Assembly (NCBI GenBank): GCA_910585945.1
Contig: CAJUHZ010000012.1
Coordinates: 49,704 to 77,766, forward strand
DNA from: an uncultured Bilophila sp.
Lineage (GTDB): Bacteria > Desulfobacterota > Desulfovibrionia > Desulfovibrionales > Desulfovibrionaceae
Direction: 5' to 3'
Length of the DNA stretch: 28,063 nucleotides
The notes beneath the pieces are model-generated. The model saw only the letters and a list, made by a program, of their open reading frames with translations. It did no database searches and was not told where the DNA came from. This document shows, in pieces, positions 1 to 6,679 of this stretch (within the stretch, counting starts at the first letter, position 1; the number at the start of each line of letters is the position of its first letter). A program made the translations under genes and the position numbers.

Positions 1-16
1 CCCCCCCCCCCCCCCG

Positions 17-47
17 GAGCATTTGCCCGCTTTGGCAGGCAACGCTC
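17..47 (-). terminator. Imperfect hairpin beyond the 3' end of the MBL gene
   Basis: GAGC-ATTTGCC at 17-27 can pair with GGCAACGCTC at 38-47 with one unpaired base. It lies downstream of the minus-strand unit ending at 88. There is no T tract, so termination is only a guess. The first 15 bases of the window are all C. Confidence 0.25.
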
Positions 48-51
48 AGGA

Positions 52-79
52 GGGGCGCAGGGGAGGAGACCCGCGCCCC
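52..79 (-). terminator. GC-rich hairpin just after the MBL-fold gene
   Basis: GGGGCGC (52-58) pairs with GCGCCCC (73-79), and GGG (60-62) pairs with CCC (70-72) past a bulged A, giving about ten base pairs. It starts nine bases beyond the stop codon of the minus-strand gene and probably ends or stabilises that transcript. It lacks a U run, so it is not a canonical intrinsic terminator. Confidence 0.4.
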
Positions 80-87
80 GGGGGGGG

Positions 88-1239
88 TTACGCCGGGAAG
101 GTGATGATATCGCCGTTCCCGAGATAGTTGGTGGTCTTGGAGCGGAAACGCGCCGTGCCCTTGACCACGGGGTAGCCCGCATCCACGAACTTTTGCGCCG
201 TAATGAGACCGGTGCAATGGTTGCAGCCCACACGTTGCAGGTTCCACTTCTTCAGACCGATGACAAGGTCGTCGTATTTGGGATCCCAGTCATCAAAGGG
301 AGAGATGTGCAGGCCGCCGTACAGGCCGTAGAAGGCGTCCTTTTCGTAGGCAAGTTCCTTGTAGGCCGTGTCAGCGAAAAGGATAATGCCCTGGTGGCAG
401 CAGCCCGTGATGCTCACGAGTCCCACATCCTTCACGTTGCAGTAGAGGGACATTTCCCCGTACACCTTGAAGATGATCGGGCACTCGAACTGATACAGGG
501 CGACGCCGGGCTGAAGCGGGTGGAGGCCCTTGCTCACTTCCGTCACCTTGCCCACATGGCCGGAATCCTTGAGGTACTGCTTTCCGGGGGGGTAGAAGGT
601 GCTGGGGATGTAGACGGGCACGTTGGGGCCGTACTTGGCCACCACGGGGAAGGCCCAGTAATGGTCCATGTGCTCGTGGGTCTGGAGGAAGCCGTCGATC
701 TCGCCGTTGGCAAGCATGTTGTCGATGCCTTCGCGCTTGAAGCTTTCTTCCATCCAGTCGTAGTTCCAGCCGCAGTCGAAAAGATATTTGGAGATCTTTC
801 CGTCCATGGATTCGACTTCGACAAGGCAGGAGAAGCCGCCCGCGTTGTCGGCGTCCACGGAGTTTTCCCTGGCAATGGCCCATGCCTCGTGCAGATCGCC
901 CTTCTGGATGTGGGATTTGATCCTGGCCATGCCTTCGTCGTAGCTTCCCTTGCCGATGCCCTTGCCATTGCCGAAGGGCGCCCAGTTGTAGGTGTACTGG
1001 TCCACGAGCAGGCCGCCCGCGCCGGTCACGTTCTTCATGAAGATGCCGTTGTCGAACCAGCTTGTTTCCGAGATGTTGGTGACCTTTACGGACTTGCACA
1101 CGCCGAAGTCGGCCATTTTGCGGTCCACCTCGGGCAGAAAGGCCCGCCGCATCGGGGTGTAGGAATACGCGCCCATAGCGCCGAGCGCGCCGGCGCCCAC
1201 GCCAAGAGCCGCCCCTTTCAGAAATTCGCGTCTGTTCAT
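88..1239 (-). CDS. Tat-exported metallo-beta-lactamase-fold hydrolase
   Basis: This 383-residue protein has an N-terminal twin-arginine motif (RREFLK, residues 3-8) followed by a Gly/Ala-rich hydrophobic stretch to about residue 25, so it is probably exported folded to the periplasm. The metal-binding signature HxHxDH is present at H188, H190, D192 and H193. Later motifs (a GCCHQGI segment, a GLHIS segment and a C-terminal HCTG) resemble the COG1237 branch of the MBL superfamily, often annotated as dihydropterin-aminobenzene phosphate synthase-like. That label is not functional evidence, and the substrate is unknown. AGGAG lies seven bases before the ATG. The gene is the last of a minus-strand unit, ten bases after the membrane-protein gene, which suggests the two act together across the membrane. 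Confidence 0.85.
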   Translation of the reverse strand: MNRREFLKGAALGVGAGALGAMGAYSYTPMRRAFLPEVDRKMADFGVCKSVKVTNISETSWFDNGIFMKNVTGAGGLLVDQYTYNWAPFGNGKGIGKGSYDEGMARIKSHIQKGDLHEAWAIARENSVDADNAGGFSCLVEVESMDGKISKYLFDCGWNYDWMEESFKREGIDNMLANGEIDGFLQTHEHMDHYWAFPVVAKYGPNVPVYIPSTFYPPGKQYLKDSGHVGKVTEVSKGLHPLQPGVALYQFECPIIFKVYGEMSLYCNVKDVGLVSITGCCHQGIILFADTAYKELAYEKDAFYGLYGGLHISPFDDWDPKYDDLVIGLKKWNLQRVGCNHCTGLITAQKFVDAGYPVVKGTARFRSKTTNYLGNGDIITFPA

Positions 1240-1249
1240 GACAGAACTC

Positions 1250-2650
1250 CTATTCCACCAGAGTGAATGTTGCGCTGCAAATGGGCAGCAGCCACACGAT
1301 GAGGAAGTACAGGATCACGCCGCCGACGATGCCCGCGAGGAGACCCGTCTTCATGCCGGGGTTCCAGGCGTGATTGACTTCGATATGTCGTCTTTCCGCC
1401 GCGATTTCTTCCGCTGTCTTGAATTCGCGCCGCCAGCCCGGCCAGCCGTCCATGAACCACCAGTTGATCAGCCAGATATCGATCAGCCAGATGGTGGGGA
1501 TCATGGGGAACTGTTGCGGATGCGAGAAGCCCTTCTGGGTGCCGAGCAGGAAGTGCGCGTACTGGTAATACAGGCAGTACAGGACGATGCCGCCGACGAT
1601 CACGATGCCGGTACGGGCGATCACATTGACGGGCGTGCTGAACTTGTTGGGCCAGTTGCCGCAGTAGAATTGCAGGAAGAGCGCCGGAACGAGGAAGAAT
1701 ATGGCGGTTTCGCCCACATGCAGCCAGCGCCAGTCGGGAGCGGCGTCGCGCCGGTGACCGCGGATCGCGTCGCCCCACACGAGTTCCTGCATGTACCAGA
1801 AGAAGAGGCACAGCGCCCAGGCGATCACGATGATGCCGATGAACAGGGCGATGCGGCGGGGCCAGTCGCGCTTGATCATGGTGAAGGGGTAGCGCTCCCA
1901 GATGCCTTCCACAAACCAGACCACAACGGTGCAGCACATGATCCACGCCACATGGAAGTTGGCCGACACGGTTTCGGCAAACTGTTCCCAGTACGGCGGG
2001 CATATGGCGGTAAAGTACTGCCAGGGGTAGTACAGAATGCCCATGTGGTTGTGCATGGTCATGAAGTAGATGATCAGGCTGAGACAGAAGGTTCCAAGCC
2101 AGATGCTGAAGCCGCGCACCGGTTGCGGAGATGTGGCCCAGGGCTGGCCCTCCAGCGCCACCACCCATGCGGGACTGATCCACGATGCGATGACGGCGAA
2201 CATCATGCACGCCTGCGCCGCGTATTCCGTGGAGTAAAACTCCGTAAGGCCGAGCTTTTCAAGCTGGGCGGGGTTGAAGTAGGCGAAGGCGAAGTTGCCG
2301 AGCACGTTCTCGAAGAAGCCGTGGATGAAAAAGATCATCGTGGCTATGGAGATGAGCGAGAGCACAATCCCCTTCTGCAGGGGATGGGCCGTGCGGATCC
2401 AGTTTTTCTTGAACGGCCAGAAGTCAAAGGTGTACGCCATCCAGATCAGGATGATGAGCCACCACCGGCAGTAGTTGTAGCCCACATACGGCGTGTAGAA
2501 GCGCATGATGCCGCGCGGGTCCTGAAAGATCCACCATGTCACCGCAAAGATGACCAGGGTGAACGCAAGGTTCACAAGAGCGGGGATCGGTCCGCTCCAT
2601 CTTTTGACGAGCTTGCGCTCTTCAAGATACGGAAGCTGTTCCTGAGACAT
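1250..2650 (-). CDS. Polytopic inner-membrane protein of unknown function
   Basis: The 466-residue protein has about ten or eleven hydrophobic segments (roughly residues 25-43, 60-77, 93-114, 143-166, 179-200, 231-250, 264-286, 310-332, 341-366, 380-400 and 438-460). It is unusually rich in Trp, Tyr and Phe, and some His residues fall near membrane edges, for example in the segment MHNHMG at the end of the fifth helix. I recognise no transporter or cytochrome signature, so no substrate is assigned. The start is supported by a strong GGAGGAG three bases upstream of the ATG. It lies between the small twin-arginine-motif protein and the exported MBL-fold enzyme and probably forms a membrane-periplasm module with them, under the GntR regulator encoded first. 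Confidence 0.8.
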   Translation of the reverse strand: MSQEQLPYLEERKLVKRWSGPIPALVNLAFTLVIFAVTWWIFQDPRGIMRFYTPYVGYNYCRWWLIILIWMAYTFDFWPFKKNWIRTAHPLQKGIVLSLISIATMIFFIHGFFENVLGNFAFAYFNPAQLEKLGLTEFYSTEYAAQACMMFAVIASWISPAWVVALEGQPWATSPQPVRGFSIWLGTFCLSLIIYFMTMHNHMGILYYPWQYFTAICPPYWEQFAETVSANFHVAWIMCCTVVVWFVEGIWERYPFTMIKRDWPRRIALFIGIIVIAWALCLFFWYMQELVWGDAIRGHRRDAAPDWRWLHVGETAIFFLVPALFLQFYCGNWPNKFSTPVNVIARTGIVIVGGIVLYCLYYQYAHFLLGTQKGFSHPQQFPMIPTIWLIDIWLINWWFMDGWPGWRREFKTAEEIAAERRHIEVNHAWNPGMKTGLLAGIVGGVILYFLIVWLLPICSATFTLVE

Positions 2651-2700
2651 AAACTCCTCCTTCCTGGAGCCGTTTCACCGCCGGATGAAGCCGCTCCTGT

Positions 2701-3012
2701 TCAGTCGGCAGACGCCCGCTGTTCCTCCGGCACGGGGTCATGCGACTCTTGGGTGTGCGCGGTCGCCGGGGCCGCGCCGTACATTGCCCGTACGACCAGG
2801 GCCGCCATATCGCTTTGCGTCATGGCGTCCGGGTCCGCTCCAAGCCGGAGGGCTTCCATCTTCAGCGCCTCGGCGGAAAATTCCGGAGGCAGGAGGGAAA
2901 GACAGTCCGGCCCGGCCGAATATGTGCAGGCGTCTCCGGGCGACGTGTCCGAAGCCTCGCCACTGCCGGAGAAGGGGTGCAGGATGCCGTGCAGGAAATC
3001 CCTTCTGCTCAT
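2701..3012 (-). CDS. Small protein with a twin-arginine-like N-terminus
   Basis: The 103-residue product begins MSRRDFLHGILHPF, matching the SRRxFLK-type Tat consensus, but no hydrophobic h-region follows. The next residues are Gly, Ser and Asp rich, with Cys at about 28 and 36. A predicted helical part (about residues 40-75, LPPEF onward) and a polar tail complete it. The start is fixed by an ATGA overlap with the stop of the upstream GntR gene, a sign of translational coupling. The longer open frame reading into the regulator is not needed. The function is not recognised. It may be a Tat-like substrate, a partner or chaperone of the exported enzyme, or a cytosolic protein whose motif is coincidental. 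The membrane-protein gene starts 50 bases downstream. Confidence 0.6.
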   Translation of the reverse strand: MSRRDFLHGILHPFSGSGEASDTSPGDACTYSAGPDCLSLLPPEFSAEALKMEALRLGADPDAMTQSDMAALVVRAMYGAAPATAHTQESHDPVPEEQRASAD

Positions 3013-3680
3013 TTCCCTGCGGGATCGCATTTGTCCTCCGCAAGTTTTTGCAGAAAGGTGAAATAGGCCCGCGCCGCGCTTGAAGCCTCGCCCGCGTCGG
3101 CATGGCGCATGGCGCTGAGGATTCTGGCCAGATGCGCGAACAGGCTTTCGTTCTCCTGGAGTCCGCACGAGGCGAGCAGCCGGACGACTGGCCGTGTGGC
3201 GGGCAGGAAGGCGGCGAGCGCGGCGTTGATGCTCTCGTTGTTGATGAAGCGCGCGGCCTCCACAAAAAAACTCGCCTGCGCCTGCGCAAAACCCTTGATA
3301 TCGTTGTTGCGCAGGGCTGCTCCGGCTACCGGCAGCAGGCGCTCGAGCCGCAGGATCTGCGACGGCCTGATGACCAGGGAAGACGCATGAATGATTGCAG
3401 GCGCCAGAAGCAGGCTGGCGCTTACCCGTTCGAGCAGAGTGAAGGAGTCCGTATGTTCGGCCGGCAGGGCGCGCACGCTGGTGCCGCTCCCGTGCACGGT
3501 TTCAAGCAGGCCGCGTCCGGCCAGAGCGCAGATCGCCGACCGCACCGTATTGCGGTTGACCTTGAATATTTCGGCAAGCTTGCGTTCGGCGGGCAGGCGT
3601 TCGTGCAACTTCCAGCGGCCTTCAATGAGATCCTGCTCCAGTTGTCGTTCGATCCGTTTCTGCTTGCTTATAGTGGGCAT
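3009..3680 (-). CDS. GntR-family (FadR/FCD type) transcriptional regulator
   Basis: The 223-residue protein has an N-terminal winged helix-turn-helix (about residues 5-70), with the GntR hallmark of a Leu-Pro-Ala-Glu-Arg segment before the recognition helix and NRNTVRSAI within it. The C-terminal part is all helical and ends with an FCD-like helix pair (HLARILSAMRHADAGEASSA), where such regulators bind small organic acids, often through a metal. The ATG at 3680 was chosen because the family begins just before the HTH; an AAAGGA lies upstream. The longer frame would add an implausible AT-rich N-terminus. It is the first gene of a four-gene unit and overlaps the next one by ATGA, so it probably controls its own operon. 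The ligand is unknown. Confidence 0.85.
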   Translation of the reverse strand: MPTISKQKRIERQLEQDLIEGRWKLHERLPAERKLAEIFKVNRNTVRSAICALAGRGLLETVHGSGTSVRALPAEHTDSFTLLERVSASLLLAPAIIHASSLVIRPSQILRLERLLPVAGAALRNNDIKGFAQAQASFFVEAARFINNESINAALAAFLPATRPVVRLLASCGLQENESLFAHLARILSAMRHADAGEASSAARAYFTFLQKLAEDKCDPAGK

Positions 3681-3714
3681 GGCGGTAAAGCGTTCCTTTG
3701 GGGTTGCCTTGTTC

Positions 3715-3743
3715 GTTATATTTTTTGGTCTGTTCCGCACCAA
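3715..3743 (-). promoter_or_regulatory. Probable promoter and operator of the GntR operon
   Basis: On the minus strand, TTGGTG (3743-3738) and TATAAC (3720-3715) are separated by exactly 17 bases, a good sigma-70-type pair about 35 bases before the start codon. An inverted repeat TTGGT-N9-ACCAA (3725-3729 and 3739-3743) overlaps the -35 box and spacer. It resembles the short dyads bound by GntR proteins, which fits autoregulation. Binding is inferred. Confidence 0.5.
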
Positions 3744-3781
3744 GTTGCAAGTTTTTTGAAAAATTGGGAAAATATGGATAT

Positions 3782-3793
3782 AACAAGCTTGTT
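3782..3793. promoter_or_regulatory. Perfect 12-bp palindrome in the divergent intergenic region
   Basis: AACAAGCTTGTT is a perfect dyad in an AT-rich tract about 60 bases upstream of the GntR promoter and well before the divergent sensor gene. It is a candidate second operator for the GntR protein or another regulator. No protein is assigned from sequence. Confidence 0.35.
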
Positions 3794-4138
3794 TAATTGG
3801 TAAAAATGCAAAACAATGGTTCATCCAGAACAATGCCGGAGCAGAGTGGCGGAAAATGTGGCCGATCCGATTTACAAGCATTCCCTTTTTCCGTAGGTTT
3901 TAAACCCCTTTGACGTCGCATGAAGATTGCCGCACAGAAAAGCATGTCCTGCTGCATGGTTATGACGGCAGAGTCATAGCATTCGGCTCCCGCCAGGTTT
4001 TTCCGGAGCCGGCCCGCCACAACGTCGCCCCCGAAAAAATGCCTGTTTTTTTGCCTGGCAGGGGAAAACAGGGCAGGCGCGCCTTGCGGCAACCGCCCGG
4101 ACGCCAGTTTTGGTCCCGTCAGTTCGTGGGGAGGATCT
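3794..4138 (+). promoter_or_regulatory. Leader/intergenic region with three hairpins before the sensor gene
   Basis: This gene-free stretch holds three successive dyads: TATGAC/GTCATA (3961-3966 and 3973-3978), CGGCTCC/GGAGCCG (3984-3990 and 4005-4011) and CCTGTTTT/AAAACAGG (4042-4049 and 4065-4072). They precede the ribosome-binding site at about 4129-4134. They may form a structured 5' leader, but no riboswitch class is recognised, and no convincing promoter for the plus strand was found. Confidence 0.3.
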
Positions 4139-5332
4139 ATGGATTTCTCGCTATGGATAGCAACTTTTCCCGGTTTGTTATGGGAAATCGAGCACCGTCG
4201 CTCCCGGCTCAAGTTGTTGAACCAATGGGTGACGCCATCCCTGGGGGAAGATACCGCGCGGATGCTGAAAGACGCGCGCTTTCGCCGGCGCGTGGTGGTG
4301 AAGTCGGATCACACGCTGCTTGACGAGTTCTGGGAAATGGTCTCCAGCCGCCAGGCCGCCCTTGTCTCCTTCAGGCTCAACGGCGAACCGGACGTCGCCT
4401 ATTGCCTCCAGGGCTGGCCGCATCCGCATGATCCGGAAAAATATTTCGGCATGCTCAAGGAAAGCGTGCTCCCCGCCGCCTTTGTGGCCGACGGCGAGGC
4501 CGGGTTCTGCCAGCTTTCGCTCGGGCGTGCCCAATACCCTGTGCTGATACTCAACGTCAGACAGAAGGAAATCGCGACCTGCAACGAAACGGCCCGAAAC
4601 CTCTTCGCCGGCGCGGCCCGGGGCGGGAACGAATTCATGCTTGACGACATCGCTCCCGGAGACATGGGGAAAACCCTTCTGCGGGCCGCCCGTCACGCCC
4701 TGGAGGAAGAAGTCTGGGCCGGAGCGATCAGGTTGCGCAACGGCGCCGGGAGCATCCCCAAGTTCAAGGTGCGGATATCTCCCTGTTCGGCCGGGCCGGA
4801 TATCGTGCGCATCGCCCTGCTGAATATTCCGGAGAGACAGGAATCGGGCGTCGACATGCCGGATATGTCTTTTGCCGGAGAGCCTTTTTCCCTTCGGACG
4901 GGGCTGGAGAAACTGCTCGCCCTGTGCCCCGGTGTGAGCGGGCTGATGTTTTCGGATATCCAGTCCTGGCACGGGCGGGTGGAAGTCTACGGGGTGGGGC
5001 GGCTGTTCTCTTCTCTGGCATGGGGCGCGCCTCATGCCTATGAAGGCACGATAGCCCAGGATATCGAACGCTTCGGCCTTGAATCTCTTGTGGTGGAAGA
5101 CACTCTCGACAGCATCAAGTCCATTGACTGGGCCGTGTTTATCCCCTGCGGGGTGCGGTCCTACTTCGCCAAGCCGTTTTATTCCGCCCAGGGCTTGCAC
5201 GCCGTGCTGATCTTCGCGTTCGACGCGCCCGCGCCCGGCGCGTTCAGCGACGTGCGGTTCCGGCCCCTGTACGAACCTTTCGCGCGGCTTGTGGCCCGCT
5301 GGAGAACAATGAATCAGGGTCAGCCCTCATGA
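4139..5332 (+). CDS. PAS/GAF-like sensor protein without output domain
   Basis: The 397-residue protein has an N-terminal region of no recognised family (1-130), a probable PAS fold (about 135-240, with a YPVLILN...EIATCNETARNLF pattern typical of the PAS core) and a GAF-like alpha/beta region (about 255-375). No histidine kinase, GGDEF, HTH or sigma-54 activation domain follows, and there are no membrane segments, so it would be a soluble cytoplasmic sensor or ligand-binding protein. GGAGGAT lies four to five bases before the ATG. It is transcribed divergently from the GntR operon and convergently with the AI-2E-family gene. Its last codons lie inside the long palindromic repeat, so part of the 3' coding end is repeat-derived or the repeat has used it as a boundary. 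Domain calls are by pattern only. Confidence 0.65.
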   Translation: MDFSLWIATFPGLLWEIEHRRSRLKLLNQWVTPSLGEDTARMLKDARFRRRVVVKSDHTLLDEFWEMVSSRQAALVSFRLNGEPDVAYCLQGWPHPHDPEKYFGMLKESVLPAAFVADGEAGFCQLSLGRAQYPVLILNVRQKEIATCNETARNLFAGAARGGNEFMLDDIAPGDMGKTLLRAARHALEEEVWAGAIRLRNGAGSIPKFKVRISPCSAGPDIVRIALLNIPERQESGVDMPDMSFAGEPFSLRTGLEKLLALCPGVSGLMFSDIQSWHGRVEVYGVGRLFSSLAWGAPHAYEGTIAQDIERFGLESLVVEDTLDSIKSIDWAVFIPCGVRSYFAKPFYSAQGLHAVLIFAFDAPAPGAFSDVRFRPLYEPFARLVARWRTMNQGQPS

Positions 5333-5490
5333 AAATGCCGGCCGCGAAAAGCCGTTTTTCCGGCCGGCAAGGGGCAAACATTGGGCGAAGCTGTATTGAA
5401 CCCGCCGCAAGGTCAATGTTGGCCCTGTAACGCCGCCGGACGCACAAAGACGGCTTTGCAGCAGGCGTTTTCATGAGGGCTGACCCTGGA
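5311..5490. repeat. Long imperfect palindrome, copy A of a dispersed family
   Basis: The ends are a perfect 21-bp inverted repeat (5315-5335 and 5468-5488). Pairing continues inward through AAAGCCG/CGGCTTT (5348-5354 and 5451-5457) and GGGCAAACATTG/CAATGTTGGCCC (about 5371-5382 and 5414-5425, one mismatch), so nearly the whole segment folds into one long stem centred near 5401. It covers the stop codon of the plus-strand gene and stops four bases before the end of the minus-strand gene. It could act as a bidirectional terminator. A homologous copy at about 16443-16622 shows it is a repeat family rather than a one-off terminator. No transposase is present. Confidence 0.8.
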
Positions 5491-5493
5491 CTC

Positions 5494-6540
5494 TCACGCC
5501 GCGGGCGGTTGCGGTTCGAGCTTTTCCGCCGGGCAGGAGAGGCTTTCCCGGCCGGCCTGTATCCCCACCGCCACCAGCACCGGCCCGGCAAAGACGCCCA
5601 CCGGCCCGAAAGCGGCCAGACCGCACAGAATGGAAAGCAGCAGCGTCACCAGCGACGCGTCGATGCCGGTTTTGAGAAAGAAGGGGCGCAGGATGTTGTC
5701 CGCGCCGGCCACCACCAGGGCGCACCATAGCGCAAGCCCGATGGAGGCGAAGGTGGAACCGGTCAGCCAGAGCCACAGGCACGCGGGGAGCCAGACCAGA
5801 GCAGTGCCCACGAACGGTATGGGCGCGACAAAGGCGGCGATGAGACCCCAGAACGCCGCCTGCGGCACGTCGGCCGCGGCGAAGGCCACGCCGCACAACG
5901 CGCCCTGGATGACGGCCACAAAGACCACGCCCATGAGCACGGCGGAAATGGCCCCCCGGATCGTCACGATGAAGCGGTCGAGCATGGGTTCCGGAAAGGC
6001 GGTGAGCCGCCGCGCCGCCGCGCGGATGACCTGGGCGTTGCCCACGCAGAGCGTGGCGATCATCACAAAGACGACAAGTTCCAGGATGAACTGGAACGCG
6101 CCGCCGGCAAGGCCCATGCCGCCGGCAAGCACGGTGCGCGCGGCCGAACCGGCAAGGCTTGCCGCCGAGCTGGCCAGTTGCTCAAGCCCGCCCTCAAGGC
6201 CGGGCAGTTCCCGGAGCCAGCCGTCGAGCGAGTCGAACCACGCCAGCGTTTCCGGGCTGTTCCACCAGCCGCTCTCCCGAAAGCGATCCAGCGTGCGCAC
6301 GCCTGCCACGGCCTGCGGCGTGATCAGCGAAATGACCGCCACAATGGGCAGAAGCACGGCCACCGAAAGCGCGGCGGCGTACAGCGAGAGAGACAACTTT
6401 TCCGATATCCCGCCGGACCAGCGCGCGTACAGCGGGTAGGAAACGCAGGCTACGCCCATGCCGAGAACCGTGGTCACGGGGAAAGGCCACAGGAGCAGGA
6501 TCCACGCCCCAACGCCGAGACAGGCCAGAATACGCGCCAT
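5494..6540 (-). CDS. AI-2E family transporter-like membrane protein
   Basis: The 348-residue integral membrane protein fits PF01594 in length and layout. There is a pair of short hydrophobic segments at the N-terminus (about 5-45), another at 55-80, a soluble amphipathic region (about 90-150) and then four to five closely spaced helices to residue 335. The conserved C-terminal pattern (PQAAFWGLIAAF...PIPFVGTALVWLP and the later FGPVGVFAGPVLVA) is typical. Family members are described as exporters of autoinducer-2 or as sodium/proton antiporters, so the substrate cannot be inferred. The ATG at 6540 has AGGA eight to eleven bases upstream, and the longer frame lacks membrane character. It lies downstream of phaC but behind a strong hairpin, so it probably has its own promoter. 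Confidence 0.8.
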   Translation of the reverse strand: MARILACLGVGAWILLLWPFPVTTVLGMGVACVSYPLYARWSGGISEKLSLSLYAAALSVAVLLPIVAVISLITPQAVAGVRTLDRFRESGWWNSPETLAWFDSLDGWLRELPGLEGGLEQLASSAASLAGSAARTVLAGGMGLAGGAFQFILELVVFVMIATLCVGNAQVIRAAARRLTAFPEPMLDRFIVTIRGAISAVLMGVVFVAVIQGALCGVAFAAADVPQAAFWGLIAAFVAPIPFVGTALVWLPACLWLWLTGSTFASIGLALWCALVVAGADNILRPFFLKTGIDASLVTLLLSILCGLAAFGPVGVFAGPVLVAVGIQAGRESLSCPAEKLEPQPPAA

Positions 6541-6603
6541 AGGTTTTTCCTGTATTCGTGAAGAATCCGCGCGCGCCGCGCGCCGGATCGTCATATCGTG
6601 AAA

Positions 6604-6636
6604 CCGGGGGCGGGGGAATGATTCCCCCGTCCCCGG
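6604..6636 (-). terminator. Strong terminator hairpin downstream of phaC
   Basis: CCGGGG-G-CGGGGGAA (6604-6618) pairs with TTCCCCCG-T-CCCCGG (6622-6636) around a three-base loop, about fifteen pairs including one G-T wobble. On the minus strand it is followed by TTTC. It lies 44 bases past the phaC stop and probably ends the phaEC transcript before the AI-2E-family gene. Confidence 0.65.
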
Positions 6637-6679
6637 ACAGGCGATGCGGGAACATCCGCCGTGAAACAGCCGTGGAAAG

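Noticed and set aside
1238..3061. 607-residue open frame on the plus strand opposite the membrane-protein gene
   Set aside because: It is His, Asp and Glu rich with no domain, and lies opposite genes with good ribosome-binding sites and clear families, so it is a GC-rich shadow frame.
3681..3881. Longer start for the GntR regulator
   Set aside because: It would add 67 residues without similarity, read through the promoter-like boxes and start in AT-rich DNA.
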